A DNA stretch of 64,000 nt from Thaumarchaeota archaeon casp-thauma3. Lineage in GTDB: Archaea > Thermoproteota > Nitrososphaeria > Nitrososphaerales > Nitrosopumilaceae. The DNA lies in contig LFEY01000007.1 of NCBI GenBank assembly GCA_001510275.1, positions 1-64,000 of the forward strand. The letters are read 5' to 3'. The notes under the pieces are model-generated. The model made no database searches. It was not told the origin of the DNA and saw only the letters and a program-made list of their open reading frames with translations. Positions 1 through 9,375 of the stretch are shown in pieces. The first letter of the stretch is position 1; each line of letters starts with the position of its first letter. The position numbers and the translations under genes are program-made.

Positions 1-148
1 ATTTCCACTCTATATTTTTTTTATTTTTTTTTAAAATCTAAATTTAATTAATAATAATTCATTACAAACTAAACTAGAGTTATTATTCTATTCTATACTC
101 TCTTAATTTAGATATGGTTATGATATTATTGATAGGAAACAAAGGTGT
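1..148. promoter_or_regulatory. AT-rich region upstream of cdc6, possible origin-proximal DNA
   Basis: This noncoding stretch is extremely AT-rich, with long T runs at about 13-33 and many short A/T tracts. It must hold the promoter of the cdc6 gene that follows. Archaeal origins often lie beside orc1/cdc6, so an origin here is possible. I could not find convincing paired origin-recognition-box repeats, and the region is cut by the window edge, so the origin role is inference only. Confidence 0.3.
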
Positions 149-1357
149 GTGAGTATGACTGACCCGATAGATAGATTACTTGATGCAGCAGAATCTGGGA
201 AATCTATCATTAAAAATAGAGACATTCTTCATTTTACCCACATACCAAACACAATTCTACATAGAAATTCTGAACAAGAACAAATCACTCAATCATTATT
301 ACCAATACTAAAACAATCTAGACCATCCAACCTTTTGGTATATGGGAAACCTGGAACCGGTAAAACATTAGTTGTTAAAAAAGTAATTTCAAAAATACAA
401 AAAAGAGTTGAAGAATCCAACTTCCCAATTAAACTTATATATTCTAACTCTAAAGACGAAACAACTCTTTATGGATTATTAGTTAGTCTAGGTAGACAAT
501 TGAGCCTAGATGAGAAAGAATTACCTACAACTGGCCTGGCGACAAGTGAGGTTTTCAAAAGACTTCTCAATAAGATTGATGAAGGAAAACTTAATGCAAT
601 TTTTGTAATTGATGAGATTGACTATCTTGCTCAACTAATATCAAAAACAGGCAAGGATATCTTATATCAATTTACAAGAGCGAACGAGCGATTAAAACAA
701 GGTTCTCTAACTTTGGTAGGAATTTCAAATGATCTGACATTCAAAGAAAAACTTGATCCTAGAGTTATTAGCAGCCTTGGTGAGGAAGAGATTGTCTTTA
801 CAAATTATAATAAAGACCAAATTCAAAAAATTCTTGAAGAAAGAATCAATGAAGCATTTATCGAAAACTCTGTTGATGAATCCGCTCTTTCTCTATGTGC
901 AGCACTAGCAGCACAAGAACATGGTGATGCTCGTAGGGCAATTGATCTGATTCGTGTTGCAGGTGAGATTGCTGAACGAGAACAAGCAGAAATGGTTACC
1001 GATAAACATGTTAGATTAGCCTCCCAAAAAATTGAAGAAAATAAAGAAGAAACATCTCTCAAATCATTTCCACTCCATGAAAAACTAGTACTTCTTGCAA
1101 TTATGAAGGCAAATGGCCCTTCTACTGGTGAGATTTACTCATCGTACAAAAACCTCTGTAAGGTAGTTGGGAGAGATGAGCTTACCCAAAGAAGGGTAAC
1201 ACAAATGCTAAGCGAAATTGAACTATCTGGGATTATCATTGGAAGACTAATCCATCAAGGAATTCATGGTAGGACAAAAAAATACAAACTTTCAATCACA
1301 ACTGAAATGGTTAAAAAATCCTTTAAAGACGATCTAACTTTGCAAGATATTATCTGA
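149..1357 (+). CDS. cdc6: Orc1/Cdc6 replication initiator (AAA+ ATPase)
   Basis: This protein binds the replication origin and is expected to load the MCM helicase. The 402-residue length fits archaeal Orc1/Cdc6. Walker A (GKPGTGKT) is at residues 66-73 and Walker B (VIDEID) at about 153-158, followed by sensor-type AAA+ sequence and a C-terminal winged-helix region (about residues 310-400) that would contact DNA. The GTG at 149 is used here, but an in-frame ATG at 155 is an equally good start. The 3' end overlaps the convergent polymerase D small subunit gene by 24 bp, so two replication genes sit tail to tail. Confidence 0.95.
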   Translation: MSMTDPIDRLLDAAESGKSIIKNRDILHFTHIPNTILHRNSEQEQITQSLLPILKQSRPSNLLVYGKPGTGKTLVVKKVISKIQKRVEESNFPIKLIYSNSKDETTLYGLLVSLGRQLSLDEKELPTTGLATSEVFKRLLNKIDEGKLNAIFVIDEIDYLAQLISKTGKDILYQFTRANERLKQGSLTLVGISNDLTFKEKLDPRVISSLGEEEIVFTNYNKDQIQKILEERINEAFIENSVDESALSLCAALAAQEHGDARRAIDLIRVAGEIAEREQAEMVTDKHVRLASQKIEENKEETSLKSFPLHEKLVLLAIMKANGPSTGEIYSSYKNLCKVVGRDELTQRRVTQMLSEIELSGIIIGRLIHQGIHGRTKKYKLSITTEMVKKSFKDDLTLQDII

Positions 1358-2794
1358 ATTTGAATTGTAATTTTCATGGAAGACTTGGAAAGTCTTTAAA
1401 TTTACCATGATTGCTATTCCTGGGTTTGGGGTCATTCCAACACTAGCTTGAAAAGGTGTTTGTTTTTGCCATGAACCAGAATTCACCAATAAAATTCCCT
1501 TATACATATCCAATTGAGCCTTGTGAACATGACCCACATGAAAGATATCTGGAACATCCTCAATTACTAAAAGATCCTCCATTTCAGGTGCTATAGGCGT
1601 CTGACTCCCATAAATTGGACTTAGATGCCTTGCTCTGAGAAGATGCTTCATCACGTTTGTTGGTTTATCATAATTCATCCCTGGTGTGGTCTTTACAATA
1701 TCATCTATACTCTGTCCATGAAACATCAACACCTTTACACCATTTAACGAAACTACGGCTGGGTTTCCAACCATAACTACATTTTCTCTTTCCCACAAAC
1801 TTAAATTATATTTTTTTGGTATAGCTGGTTGTGGAAGAGCTCTTCTTCCAGGATCATGATTTCCAGGCATTATTATAATCTTTATATTTTTTGGAATCTT
1901 GTCAATCAAACCATCTATTTTTTCTAATTGCTCTTCAATGGTTTGACAAACCAATTCTTTATCCTGATTTGGATATATCCCAACCCCATCTACTATATCT
2001 CCCCCAATTAGGATAAATCGAATTTTTCTTGCAGTTGGATCTGGGCTTGACAACCATGAAACGAACTCTGTAAATTCCTCTTCCATGAAGTATTTACTTC
2101 CAATATGCAAATCAGAAAGAAAGACAGCATACACTTCACTTTCTGATTTATTAATGGGTTGGTCTGGAATATCTGGTAGAATTATATCCTTAATGATAAA
2201 TCCAGAACTCTTTCCCAAACTTACCCTTACCATAATGAACTGATCTGTTAGAAGAGTACCTGCAGTCTTTTGCAACTCATCATCAAAAATAATACCCTCA
2301 AATGAGCCTGATGGATCCTCAAGGATCAACTTTGTGATATTTCTCTCAATATTTCTTGTAGTGAGAAGTCCGCACACAAACATATCCTCTTCTAATTTTA
2401 CAGTTTTTACAGATGCTATAGATTTGAGCATTTTTGATTCTGGCCTATCTGAAATTATTCGTTTGAGTTTGTTAAAACGACTTGAAAATAAGGCATTGTA
2501 ACCTTTAACCCCCTCACCTGTTGTTATCTTACTAGTGGGGTCAAACAATACTTTGATTTCACTTTGTAGTGTTGGGTCCTCTTTAATTCCAAGATATGTC
2601 TCTAAATCATTTTGATTAATCTGAAATAATTTCTGTCTGGTCTTTTCTCTAACTATTTCTTTTATTACCTTCTCTAATTTTTTAACATCTACATTTTCTA
2701 AGATTTTAAAAGCACCTGGATGAATTTGGAATCCTTTATTTAATGCATAATTTAGTGCAAAGGTAAGCTCCTTTTTCATATCAAAAAATATCAT
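1334..2794 (-). CDS. polB: DNA polymerase D small subunit (DP1, 3'-5' exonuclease)
   Basis: DP1 is the proofreading subunit of the archaeal replicative polymerase D and partners with the large DP2 subunit, which is not in this window. The 486-residue protein has an N-terminal helical region, a central OB-fold segment (about 135-215) and a calcineurin/Mre11-like phosphoesterase domain. All metal-binding motifs are visible: DLH at 228-230, GDIVD at 265-269, GNHD at 311-314 and GHVH at 421-424, so the exonuclease looks active. ATG codons at 2794 and 2779 are both possible starts. The gene converges on cdc6 and diverges from the next membrane-protein gene across only 42 bp. Confidence 0.93.
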   Translation of the reverse strand: MIFFDMKKELTFALNYALNKGFQIHPGAFKILENVDVKKLEKVIKEIVREKTRQKLFQINQNDLETYLGIKEDPTLQSEIKVLFDPTSKITTGEGVKGYNALFSSRFNKLKRIISDRPESKMLKSIASVKTVKLEEDMFVCGLLTTRNIERNITKLILEDPSGSFEGIIFDDELQKTAGTLLTDQFIMVRVSLGKSSGFIIKDIILPDIPDQPINKSESEVYAVFLSDLHIGSKYFMEEEFTEFVSWLSSPDPTARKIRFILIGGDIVDGVGIYPNQDKELVCQTIEEQLEKIDGLIDKIPKNIKIIIMPGNHDPGRRALPQPAIPKKYNLSLWERENVVMVGNPAVVSLNGVKVLMFHGQSIDDIVKTTPGMNYDKPTNVMKHLLRARHLSPIYGSQTPIAPEMEDLLVIEDVPDIFHVGHVHKAQLDMYKGILLVNSGSWQKQTPFQASVGMTPNPGIAIMVNLKTFQVFHENYNSNSDNILQS

Positions 2795-2836
2795 CTGGTT
2801 TAATTAAATCTGCGCCTACCACCGAACCCTCAAATA

Positions 2837-3391
2837 TTGTTCAAATCGAAAGGCAATGTGGATAAAATCAGAATAATCACATTTTTTATATTTTTAGGAA
2901 TTTTTGCTGCAGCGTATCAGATTGGCTCAATGTCTTCTGTAAGTGAAGAAGAAGCAAATGCCTTCATGGAGGAATTTAAAGATCTTGTTTTAGATATTGA
3001 TGCATTTGGAATATTTGTACACAACACAACTATTGCACTACCAATGTTTATTCCTGGATTTGGAGTTGGGTGGGGAATTTTCTCTGCTTGGTCTACAGGA
3101 TTTGCTTTTGCTTCAATAGCCTCTATTACTCCTGAAATAGCAGATATTCCACCACTTTCAATTCTTTTTTTATCCCCATTTGGGTTGATAGAAATTGCAG
3201 CATACTCTTTAGGCATTTCTAGAAGTTTCATTCTAATCCAAGCAATAAGTAAAAAAATCAACCTTGTTTCATTTATCAAGTCCACAGTTATAGAAATTGG
3301 AATTGTGGTAGGCCTTCTTTTGGTAGGAGGATATCTTGAATTTTACATGATAGAATTAATTCAAGAAGGCCTTAAGATGCCTGGTTTCTAA
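2837..3391 (+). CDS. SpoIIM-like (DUF95) integral membrane protein
   Basis: The 184-residue protein has four or so hydrophobic segments (near residues 12-31, 58-85, 100-125 and 150-170) and resembles the stage II sporulation protein M / DUF95 family, which is widespread in non-sporulating archaea and bacteria and has no settled archaeal role. The Gly/Pro-rich stretch PMFIPGFGVGWG followed by a helix is typical of the family. Translation begins at TTG 2837. It is transcribed away from the polymerase D gene, so the two promoters must share the short gap or lie inside coding DNA. The family call rests on pattern recognition. Confidence 0.7.
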   Translation: MFKSKGNVDKIRIITFFIFLGIFAAAYQIGSMSSVSEEEANAFMEEFKDLVLDIDAFGIFVHNTTIALPMFIPGFGVGWGIFSAWSTGFAFASIASITPEIADIPPLSILFLSPFGLIEIAAYSLGISRSFILIQAISKKINLVSFIKSTVIEIGIVVGLLLVGGYLEFYMIELIQEGLKMPGF

Positions 3392-3467
3392 TTATCTGTG
3401 AATTTGCTTAATCAGTCTAAAATAATTTAGTAGTAAATTATAAACCAAATTAGAAGAGAAATCTACT

Positions 3468-4307
3468 GTGAAGCTAGCTATAACACTATTAGCATTACTT
3501 GTTATATCATCAGGATATTTTATTAATGAATCATTTGCCGAAATTTCTGAGAATCAAGCATTTCTTTTAGAAGGCTCTGGGTTTGCAGTAACTGAAGAAT
3601 TAATTAAAATTTCAGAAATTAATCTAGGTTTGTCATCCCAACAACAACATGGAAGTACAATTGACTTTCTAACAGAAGACGGCTTCATTACATTAGGTGA
3701 TGAGGAATTTCTTATCTCTAACTTAGAAGGAAAATTTTTGCGTGAAGGTCGTTACATTAGAATTAATGGAGATGTAGAAAGCTCAAATGGATTTGATACC
3801 TCAATTAACTTCTTTGGAAGACTAGTTGAAGAAAGTAAAGACGCAGCAGTTTATGGTTTTACTGGTAGAATTACAACTCCTGATGATACTTACAAAATAA
3901 TATACACAACTAAATTATCTACACTCTCAAAAATTGACATAACACCAACATCTTCTAAAAAATCAAATGATCTCATAATTCACATTCTTCAAGGCTCATC
4001 TTCAAATAGTGTCACAAAATATTTTTCACAGAATATTATTTCAATAAAACCTGGTACTACCATTACAATAGTAAATGATGATGTAACATCTCATAATATT
4101 ATTAGTGGTTTAGAGCATCGAAGTCGTGATAATCCATTTACTCCTGATGGCAGAATTTCAACTGGAGATATCGCACCAGGTGAATCAATCAACATAACAT
4201 TTGATGATGCAGGATTTTACAGACTATATGATCCTAATTATACATGGATGAGAATTATAACATACGTCTTTTCAGATACTGGTAGTTTGACTTTTAATAA
4301 TAAATAA
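3468..4307 (+). CDS. Secreted protein with a degenerate cupredoxin-like domain
   Basis: The 279-residue protein starts (GTG) with a clear signal peptide ending near FAE at residues 23-25. A beta-rich N-terminal region (about 25-165) is followed by a plastocyanin-like domain (about 170-275) with the usual SxxIKPGTTITIVNDD and SHN segments. In active cupredoxins the last loop carries Cys, His and Met copper ligands; here it reads LYDPNYTWM, so the Cys and the second His positions hold other residues while the Met remains. Blue-copper function is therefore doubtful. Thaumarchaeota secrete many cupredoxins linked to their copper-based electron transport, and this may be a non-copper member. Confidence 0.7.
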   Translation: MKLAITLLALLVISSGYFINESFAEISENQAFLLEGSGFAVTEELIKISEINLGLSSQQQHGSTIDFLTEDGFITLGDEEFLISNLEGKFLREGRYIRINGDVESSNGFDTSINFFGRLVEESKDAAVYGFTGRITTPDDTYKIIYTTKLSTLSKIDITPTSSKKSNDLIIHILQGSSSNSVTKYFSQNIISIKPGTTITIVNDDVTSHNIISGLEHRSRDNPFTPDGRISTGDIAPGESINITFDDAGFYRLYDPNYTWMRIITYVFSDTGSLTFNNK

Positions 4308-4318
4308 AATTGAGGTGA

Positions 4319-5035
4319 CTAATCTTCCCATTGCCATTTGTAGTTCATATATGAATCCAAATTTGTCTGGTTAAACACCATTACTGATAAATTAGAAAAC
4401 TCTTTTCCTTCCAAATCACTTACAAATCCTTCAAAACTAGTTTCATTTTCAGTAGTTATTGCCTCAAAGACATGAACTTTCATTTTATCAGTAGGAAATT
4501 TATGCTCTTGAAGATAGATAGCTATCTCTGATGGCATAAAGTGGTTTTCAGGTATTTTGGGCCATGGGCGAGGGACTAAAATCACACTAAACCCATCAAT
4601 CAACGCCTTTTGTAATTCTAATTTCTTATCTTCAATTGATGTTGTAACATGCATTGTAATTATTTTAGATTTATCAAGAGGAACTTGGGCTCTTGATGCA
4701 GCAACCTGAATTGAACTAATACCTGGAATAATTTCAACTTCACCGAAAATTTCTATTAATCTATCCACAACTTCTGATTCAGAAAAATTCACATCTCCAG
4801 TAAATGGAATTACCAATATTCTATCTCCAAGATTAGGAAGAATTTTTTGATAAGATTCTTCTTGATCTTTCATGGTAATTTCATGAATCTCTTTTCCTTT
4901 AGTCAAATCCTCTATTGTTTTTAATGTGTATTTGTAACCAATCACAATATCACAATTCTGAATGATCTCTTTTACAATATCAGTTACATATTTTGGTGAA
5001 CCTGGTCCAACACCGACAGCGAAAACTTTTCCCAA
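4319..5035 (-). CDS. cbiE: Precorrin-7 C5-methyltransferase CbiE
   Basis: This tetrapyrrole methylase adds the SAM-derived methyl group at C-5 of the corrin ring in cobalamin synthesis, acting with the CbiT decarboxylating C-15 methylase encoded at 41219. The 238-residue protein opens with the family glycine motif (VGVGPGSPKYVT, residues 7-18) and keeps the central PGISS motif (about residue 104). It is separated from the other cobalamin genes of this window. The upstream gene on the same strand ends 2 bp before this start, so the two are probably co-transcribed. Confidence 0.88.
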   Translation of the reverse strand: MGKVFAVGVGPGSPKYVTDIVKEIIQNCDIVIGYKYTLKTIEDLTKGKEIHEITMKDQEESYQKILPNLGDRILVIPFTGDVNFSESEVVDRLIEIFGEVEIIPGISSIQVAASRAQVPLDKSKIITMHVTTSIEDKKLELQKALIDGFSVILVPRPWPKIPENHFMPSEIAIYLQEHKFPTDKMKVHVFEAITTENETSFEGFVSDLEGKEFSNLSVMVFNQTNLDSYMNYKWQWED

Positions 5036-5037
5036 TT

Positions 5038-5529
5038 TTACTTCGTAAATCTTTGTCTGTCTTTAATATATTGCACAAAAGGCTTCCAATCTACTTTCAT
5101 GTATTTTGTAGGCTCTTTTACAGGATATTTTACCCAATCTTGTGCTATTGCATATCGAAACTTTTCTTGTTTTCCATTTTTTTCATATTCTAGTAGTAAT
5201 GCACTTCCCCAAACCTTTTCTTCAAAACTAATACTAGAAATATCATCAAATGCTAATTCAACATTTCTATTATCTTCTACATCATTTAGGAGTTCTTTTT
5301 CATCATAACCATCATGACAGATCATTGTATTTTTTGATTTAATAAAATTAATCACCTGTCTTTGAGTAATAGCCTTCCACCACTTCATCTTGGCTTCTGT
5401 TTTATGTATAAACATCAAATGTTTGTCAGTTAATACTAGCATGCCCTCTCTTCCACCAATTGAAAAAAACTTTTGAGATTCTCTCCATATTGAAACTATA
5501 TGTGCCTGAATCTTCTCATCAGATTGCAT
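5038..5529 (-). CDS. Conserved hypothetical protein, possible PH/GRAM-like fold
   Basis: The 163-residue soluble protein has no signal peptide or membrane segment. The pattern of alternating beta strands, with GREGMLVLTDKHLMFIHK at residues 26-43 and a later strand pair around SSISFEEKVWG and LLLEYEKNGKQEKFRYA, followed by a C-terminal helix rich in aromatic residues, is reminiscent of bacterial PH or GRAM domains, where a lipid- or protein-binding role is usual. That is a guess from strand layout. It sits immediately upstream of cbiE on the same strand with a 2-bp gap, which does not by itself imply a cobalamin role. Confidence 0.6.
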   Translation of the reverse strand: MQSDEKIQAHIVSIWRESQKFFSIGGREGMLVLTDKHLMFIHKTEAKMKWWKAITQRQVINFIKSKNTMICHDGYDEKELLNDVEDNRNVELAFDDISSISFEEKVWGSALLLEYEKNGKQEKFRYAIAQDWVKYPVKEPTKYMKVDWKPFVQYIKDRQRFTK

Positions 5530-5579
5530 ATCGGTTGATTTACTTGGCTTTGTTAAAAACTAATACAATTAGCTTTTAA

Positions 5580-7136
5580 GTGAGATATTTTTCAAAAAAA
5601 TTGTTGAATAAAATATTTTTAATGATTGCAGTTTCACTACTTTTAATTAGTTTAGGACACCAAACATTTGCTCAATCTAATGATAAACTAGTTGTCTTGG
5701 AGACAAATCTTGGAATTATCACAATAGAATTTTTTCCTGATGACGCACCAAATCATGTTGATAATTTCATTGAACTAACTGAATCAGGATTTTATGATGG
5801 AACAATTTTTCATAGAATAATTCCTGACTTTATGATTCAAGGTGGTGATCCAAATACAATTGATGGTGATCCCACTACATGGGGAATTGGTGGTCCAGAA
5901 AAAAGAGTAGATGCTGAATTTAACACAATCAAACATAATCGTGGGATTGTTTCGATGGCAAGATCAACTGATCCAGACAGTGCAGGCTCACAATTTTTCA
6001 TAGTTCACAAAGATTCCAACGTCCTTGATGAACAATATACAGTATTTGGTAGAATTGTAACTGAAGAAAGTTTTCAAACACTTGATAAAATTGCAGCAGT
6101 TCAAACAGGTGATAAAGACATTCCAATAGACACAGAATCAGTCAAAATTATAAAGGCTACAACTGTTAGCCGTTCTGACATTTCTAATCTTCTTGAATTA
6201 CCAGAACCTGAACGTACACAATCTACTATAACTCAACCAACTGGTAATCAAAAATTTGAAAGTACTAAACATAACGTAGCATTTAGCGTACCTGAAGGCT
6301 GGCTCTTACAACAACCTGAGAAAACACAAGAAAATGCTCCTGATGTAGCTGCAATAGGGCCAAAAGTAGGAGTGATTAATCCTATAATCTCATTAACAGT
6401 AAGTCAAACTAATCAAAGAACATTTGATGAGATTATTTCTGAAAAGACTGAAGCACTAAAACCATCTGAAGAGTCAGGAAGTTTGTATATTGTTTCACGT
6501 CAACTGACAACTGTAGATGAAAAAAATGCATATGTGATTATTGCAGAAGGATACTTTTCCTCTAATGGTAAAGATTTGGATATAAAATTTAAAGAAGTAA
6601 CGGTTTATGATACTGAAAAATATTATACACTTGCATACACTAATGGTGCAGACGACTTTGATTCCCAACTTCACAGATTTGAAGAAACAATTAATTCTTT
6701 TGAAATATTATCCACAGAGGAATCTATGGATGAATCTATTACACCTACTGAGAATAAAGAAAATGGTGGGTGTTTAATTGCTACTGCAACTTATGGCTCA
6801 GAACTAGCCCTACAAGTACAACAGTTAAGAGAATTGCGTGATAATTCATTACTTCAAACAGAATCTGGAACTGCGTTTATGACAGGATTCAACCAACTCT
6901 ATTACTCATTTTCACCATCAATTGCTGATTTGGAACGTGAATACCCTGTTTTCAAAGAAGTTGTAAAACTATCCATTACTCCAATGATCTCATCACTTAT
7001 GATTCTAAACTATGTAGATATGGATTCAGAAGAATCAGTATTGGGTTATGGAATTTCATTAATTTTACTAAACACTGGAATATACTTTGTAGTTCCTGCA
7101 ATAATAATTCATAAAATTCGAAAATTCTATTTCTAG
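5580..7136 (+). CDS. Secreted cyclophilin (peptidyl-prolyl isomerase) with CFI-box C-terminal domain
   Basis: This 518-residue exported protein has a signal peptide (cleavage near residue 31, after TFA), then a cyclophilin domain (about 35-195) with the characteristic FHRIIPDFMIQGGDP and GSQFFIVH motifs, so it should catalyse proline isomerisation on secreted proteins outside the membrane. A middle beta-rich domain (about 220-375) follows. Near residue 397 begins CLIATATYGSELA, the CFI-box type C-terminal module seen in many archaeal exported proteins, followed by a hydrophobic C-terminal region with about two membrane segments that would anchor it. Start is GTG at 5580. The fusion of a foldase to an anchor module suggests a cell-surface chaperone. 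Confidence 0.85.
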   Translation: MRYFSKKLLNKIFLMIAVSLLLISLGHQTFAQSNDKLVVLETNLGIITIEFFPDDAPNHVDNFIELTESGFYDGTIFHRIIPDFMIQGGDPNTIDGDPTTWGIGGPEKRVDAEFNTIKHNRGIVSMARSTDPDSAGSQFFIVHKDSNVLDEQYTVFGRIVTEESFQTLDKIAAVQTGDKDIPIDTESVKIIKATTVSRSDISNLLELPEPERTQSTITQPTGNQKFESTKHNVAFSVPEGWLLQQPEKTQENAPDVAAIGPKVGVINPIISLTVSQTNQRTFDEIISEKTEALKPSEESGSLYIVSRQLTTVDEKNAYVIIAEGYFSSNGKDLDIKFKEVTVYDTEKYYTLAYTNGADDFDSQLHRFEETINSFEILSTEESMDESITPTENKENGGCLIATATYGSELALQVQQLRELRDNSLLQTESGTAFMTGFNQLYYSFSPSIADLEREYPVFKEVVKLSITPMISSLMILNYVDMDSEESVLGYGISLILLNTGIYFVVPAIIIHKIRKFYF

Positions 7137-7178
7137 ATAACCGTCTGTTTCTATGCGTAAAAGGGGGGCAGTCTCTTT

Positions 7179-8537
7179 TTACCAAACATCATCTACTTCA
7201 TCAAGAAGTTTGTATTCTTTCTCAGTTTCACGTTTCATTAGTTTTAGTCTAGAAATGTCTCTATCAAAGAACAGATCTATTTCCCAATCAAGTAACACTC
7301 TAATTTTTTTATCAAGAGTTGGAATTTTTGAGAGATAGACATTTCTCCAAAGTAACCATGCCCAAAATCCAGAAATATTCATTCCCAAAAATGTAGCAAT
7401 TCCTGACCTCTTTCCAATAATTGCCATTTGTCCTTTGGAATGATATACAAATTTTTCTTTTTGTGAATTTTTAATTAATGCTTTCAAATTCTTTACTGCT
7501 GTTTTTGCTTGAGCTTCAGCAATTTGTGCAGTTGGAGGAAATGGTCTTTGTGTTTCAGGATTTAAAAATAATGCACAATCACCGATTGCAAAAACTCCAG
7601 GAAAATCTGGAACCTCAAGATGGTCATTAACAATAACTTTACCCTTATCAGTCTTGAACATTGATCTCTTGATTGTGTTAACAGGAGTTATTCCTGCAGT
7701 CCAAATCATAGTCTTTGTTATGATTGCATGAATCTCTGATTCATCTATTGAATTTCTTGTGTTTTCATCTAATGATTTTGTGGTAATTTCATTTCCATCA
7801 AAACTAGTTACTGCTGTTTTTAATCTAATATCAATTCCTCTTTCTTCCATCTTCTTTTTTGCAAATTCTGCTAGTTTTTGATCGAATCCTGGCAAGATCA
7901 TTGGTAATGCTTCTAACACGATAACTTTGAGGTCTTCTTTGTGAATAGTAGGATAGTGTTTTCGTGCATCTAAAAGTAGATCCATTAATTCACCAGCAGT
8001 TTCAATTCCTGCAAAACCACCTCCTACCACAACAAAATTCAAAAAACTTTTTCTAAGTATTGGGTTAGTCTCATTTTCTGCCTGTTCAAGCATATCGATA
8101 ACTCTATTTCTTAACATCACAGCATCATTGAGTGTCTTCATGGTGTAGGCATTTTTTTCTACATCTACCATTCCAAAAAAATTCGTCTCACTACCAAGTG
8201 CAATTATCAGAAAATCATAATGAATTGATATACTTCTTTTATCACCTGTTCCCCATAGAGTTACTAATTTTCCATAAGGGTCAACATTTTTGATTCTACC
8301 TTCATAGAATTTTGTTTTTTTGCAGATAATTCTAATAGGCAAAACTATGTGCCTAGTTTCAATCATTCCTGATGCTACTTGTGGTAACATGGGTGTAAAC
8401 AACAAAAAATTGTCTTCACTTATCATTACTAGTTCTATTTCAGGATCATTTCCAAATTCAGATTCTAATTGTCTAGCACATTTTACTCCTGCAAAACCAC
8501 CCCCTAAAATCACAACTTTCTTCTTACTTCTGGCCAA
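7179..8537 (-). CDS. Type II NADH dehydrogenase (FAD-dependent NDH-2)
   Basis: The 452-residue flavoprotein should oxidise NADH and pass electrons to the quinone pool without pumping protons. It has an FAD-binding Rossmann motif near the N-terminus (ILGGGFAG, residues 10-17), a second nucleotide-binding motif (VVVGGGFAGIETAGEL, about 168-183), the FAIGDCA motif that contacts FAD, and the C-terminal hydrophobic/amphipathic segment (FWAWLLWR and onward) that ties NDH-2 enzymes to the membrane. Related oxidoreductases such as sulfide:quinone reductase are less likely, since the redox cysteines of that family are not obvious. Confidence 0.85.
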   Translation of the reverse strand: MARSKKKVVILGGGFAGVKCARQLESEFGNDPEIELVMISEDNFLLFTPMLPQVASGMIETRHIVLPIRIICKKTKFYEGRIKNVDPYGKLVTLWGTGDKRSISIHYDFLIIALGSETNFFGMVDVEKNAYTMKTLNDAVMLRNRVIDMLEQAENETNPILRKSFLNFVVVGGGFAGIETAGELMDLLLDARKHYPTIHKEDLKVIVLEALPMILPGFDQKLAEFAKKKMEERGIDIRLKTAVTSFDGNEITTKSLDENTRNSIDESEIHAIITKTMIWTAGITPVNTIKRSMFKTDKGKVIVNDHLEVPDFPGVFAIGDCALFLNPETQRPFPPTAQIAEAQAKTAVKNLKALIKNSQKEKFVYHSKGQMAIIGKRSGIATFLGMNISGFWAWLLWRNVYLSKIPTLDKKIRVLLDWEIDLFFDRDISRLKLMKRETEKEYKLLDEVDDVW

Positions 8538-8605
8538 TTATGACCTTCCCACAAATTGGGTGAATATATGCTATAACAATATTTTTTACTAAAACCACAG
8601 GATTG

Positions 8606-9271
8606 TTAGGTTCTCATAATATCTGAATGTAATATGTCATATGCTCTTGATGAATCCTTTTCATTTAGAATAATTGTGATGTTATCTTGACTGAAAAATG
8701 CATTTACTAGCTCAACTCCATTAGCGTGTAATACCTCAGCTACATAAGAAACCACATCTGATTGATTCTGAGATGTAGGTATTGAGATTCTAATCTTTGC
8801 AAGACCAGTGCTAAACATATTGTCTCTGTGTGAGACATTACTGAAGATCTCCCTAATACCTTCCATATCCTCAGCAAGGAATCTAAAAGAATCAGAAAGC
8901 CTAAAAAATTCATAATTGTTAGTCACCTTGGAGAATTTATCTAAAATTGTCGTAGGATCCATCTCATTTGATTCCTTTACTGAAAATTTAATATCCATAA
9001 TTCCATCAGTTAAAGCTAATCTAGCATTCTTCAAAACTGATTCTTCTTTAACCCCTTCTTTGATTTCAAATGAATCTGCATATCGTTTTATTGCAACTAC
9101 CACTGTATTGAGATTAACCGAATTTCCTAAAATTCTTTCAATCTCTGGTTGAATCTTTACGGCCAAGGCTGTGTAATTAATCAAATCCATCTTCATACAA
9201 TCATTAATTGAACGATTTCTGGTAATGATTTCTCTTACAACTTCAGGTATAGATACACTCGAAACTCTCAT
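8606..9271 (-). CDS. ACT-domain regulatory protein
   Basis: The 221-residue protein begins with a helical segment that looks like a small DNA-binding or dimerisation region (PEVVREIITRN, then a helix through NLNTVVVAIKRYA), and continues with two ACT-like beta-alpha-beta repeats (about 85-145 and 150-215), the second containing GLAKIRISIPTSQ and VLHANGVELVNAFFSQDNITIIL. ACT repeats usually bind amino acids and control enzymes or transcription, and this layout is shared by a thaumarchaeal family related to the aspartokinase ACT module. ATG at 9271 was chosen over a TTG one codon upstream. It is transcribed divergently from the small heat-shock gene. Confidence 0.7.
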   Translation of the reverse strand: MRVSSVSIPEVVREIITRNRSINDCMKMDLINYTALAVKIQPEIERILGNSVNLNTVVVAIKRYADSFEIKEGVKEESVLKNARLALTDGIMDIKFSVKESNEMDPTTILDKFSKVTNNYEFFRLSDSFRFLAEDMEGIREIFSNVSHRDNMFSTGLAKIRISIPTSQNQSDVVSYVAEVLHANGVELVNAFFSQDNITIILNEKDSSRAYDILHSDIMRT

Positions 9272-9336
9272 CAAGATTATTATATTATGTCAGTTATAAT
9301 AGGATTATGTAAGAAATCAAAGAAATACAAGTAATC

Positions 9337-9363
9337 TTTATATAATGTCATATATATTACATT
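9337..9363 (+). promoter_or_regulatory. Promoter and palindromic operator candidate of the small heat-shock gene
   Basis: A TATA box (TTTATATA) lies at 9337-9344. It runs directly into an almost perfect palindrome at 9344-9363 (AATGT and ACATT arms around an AT core, 18 of 20 positions symmetric). The palindrome covers the region between the TATA box and the expected transcription start, the usual place for an archaeal repressor site, and the ATG follows at 9376. Confidence 0.6.
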
Positions 9364-9375
9364 TAGTAGATAAAT

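Noticed and set aside
1-148. Replication origin with ORB repeats
   Set aside because: No paired repeats or clear origin-recognition box could be found; only AT-richness and closeness to cdc6 support it.
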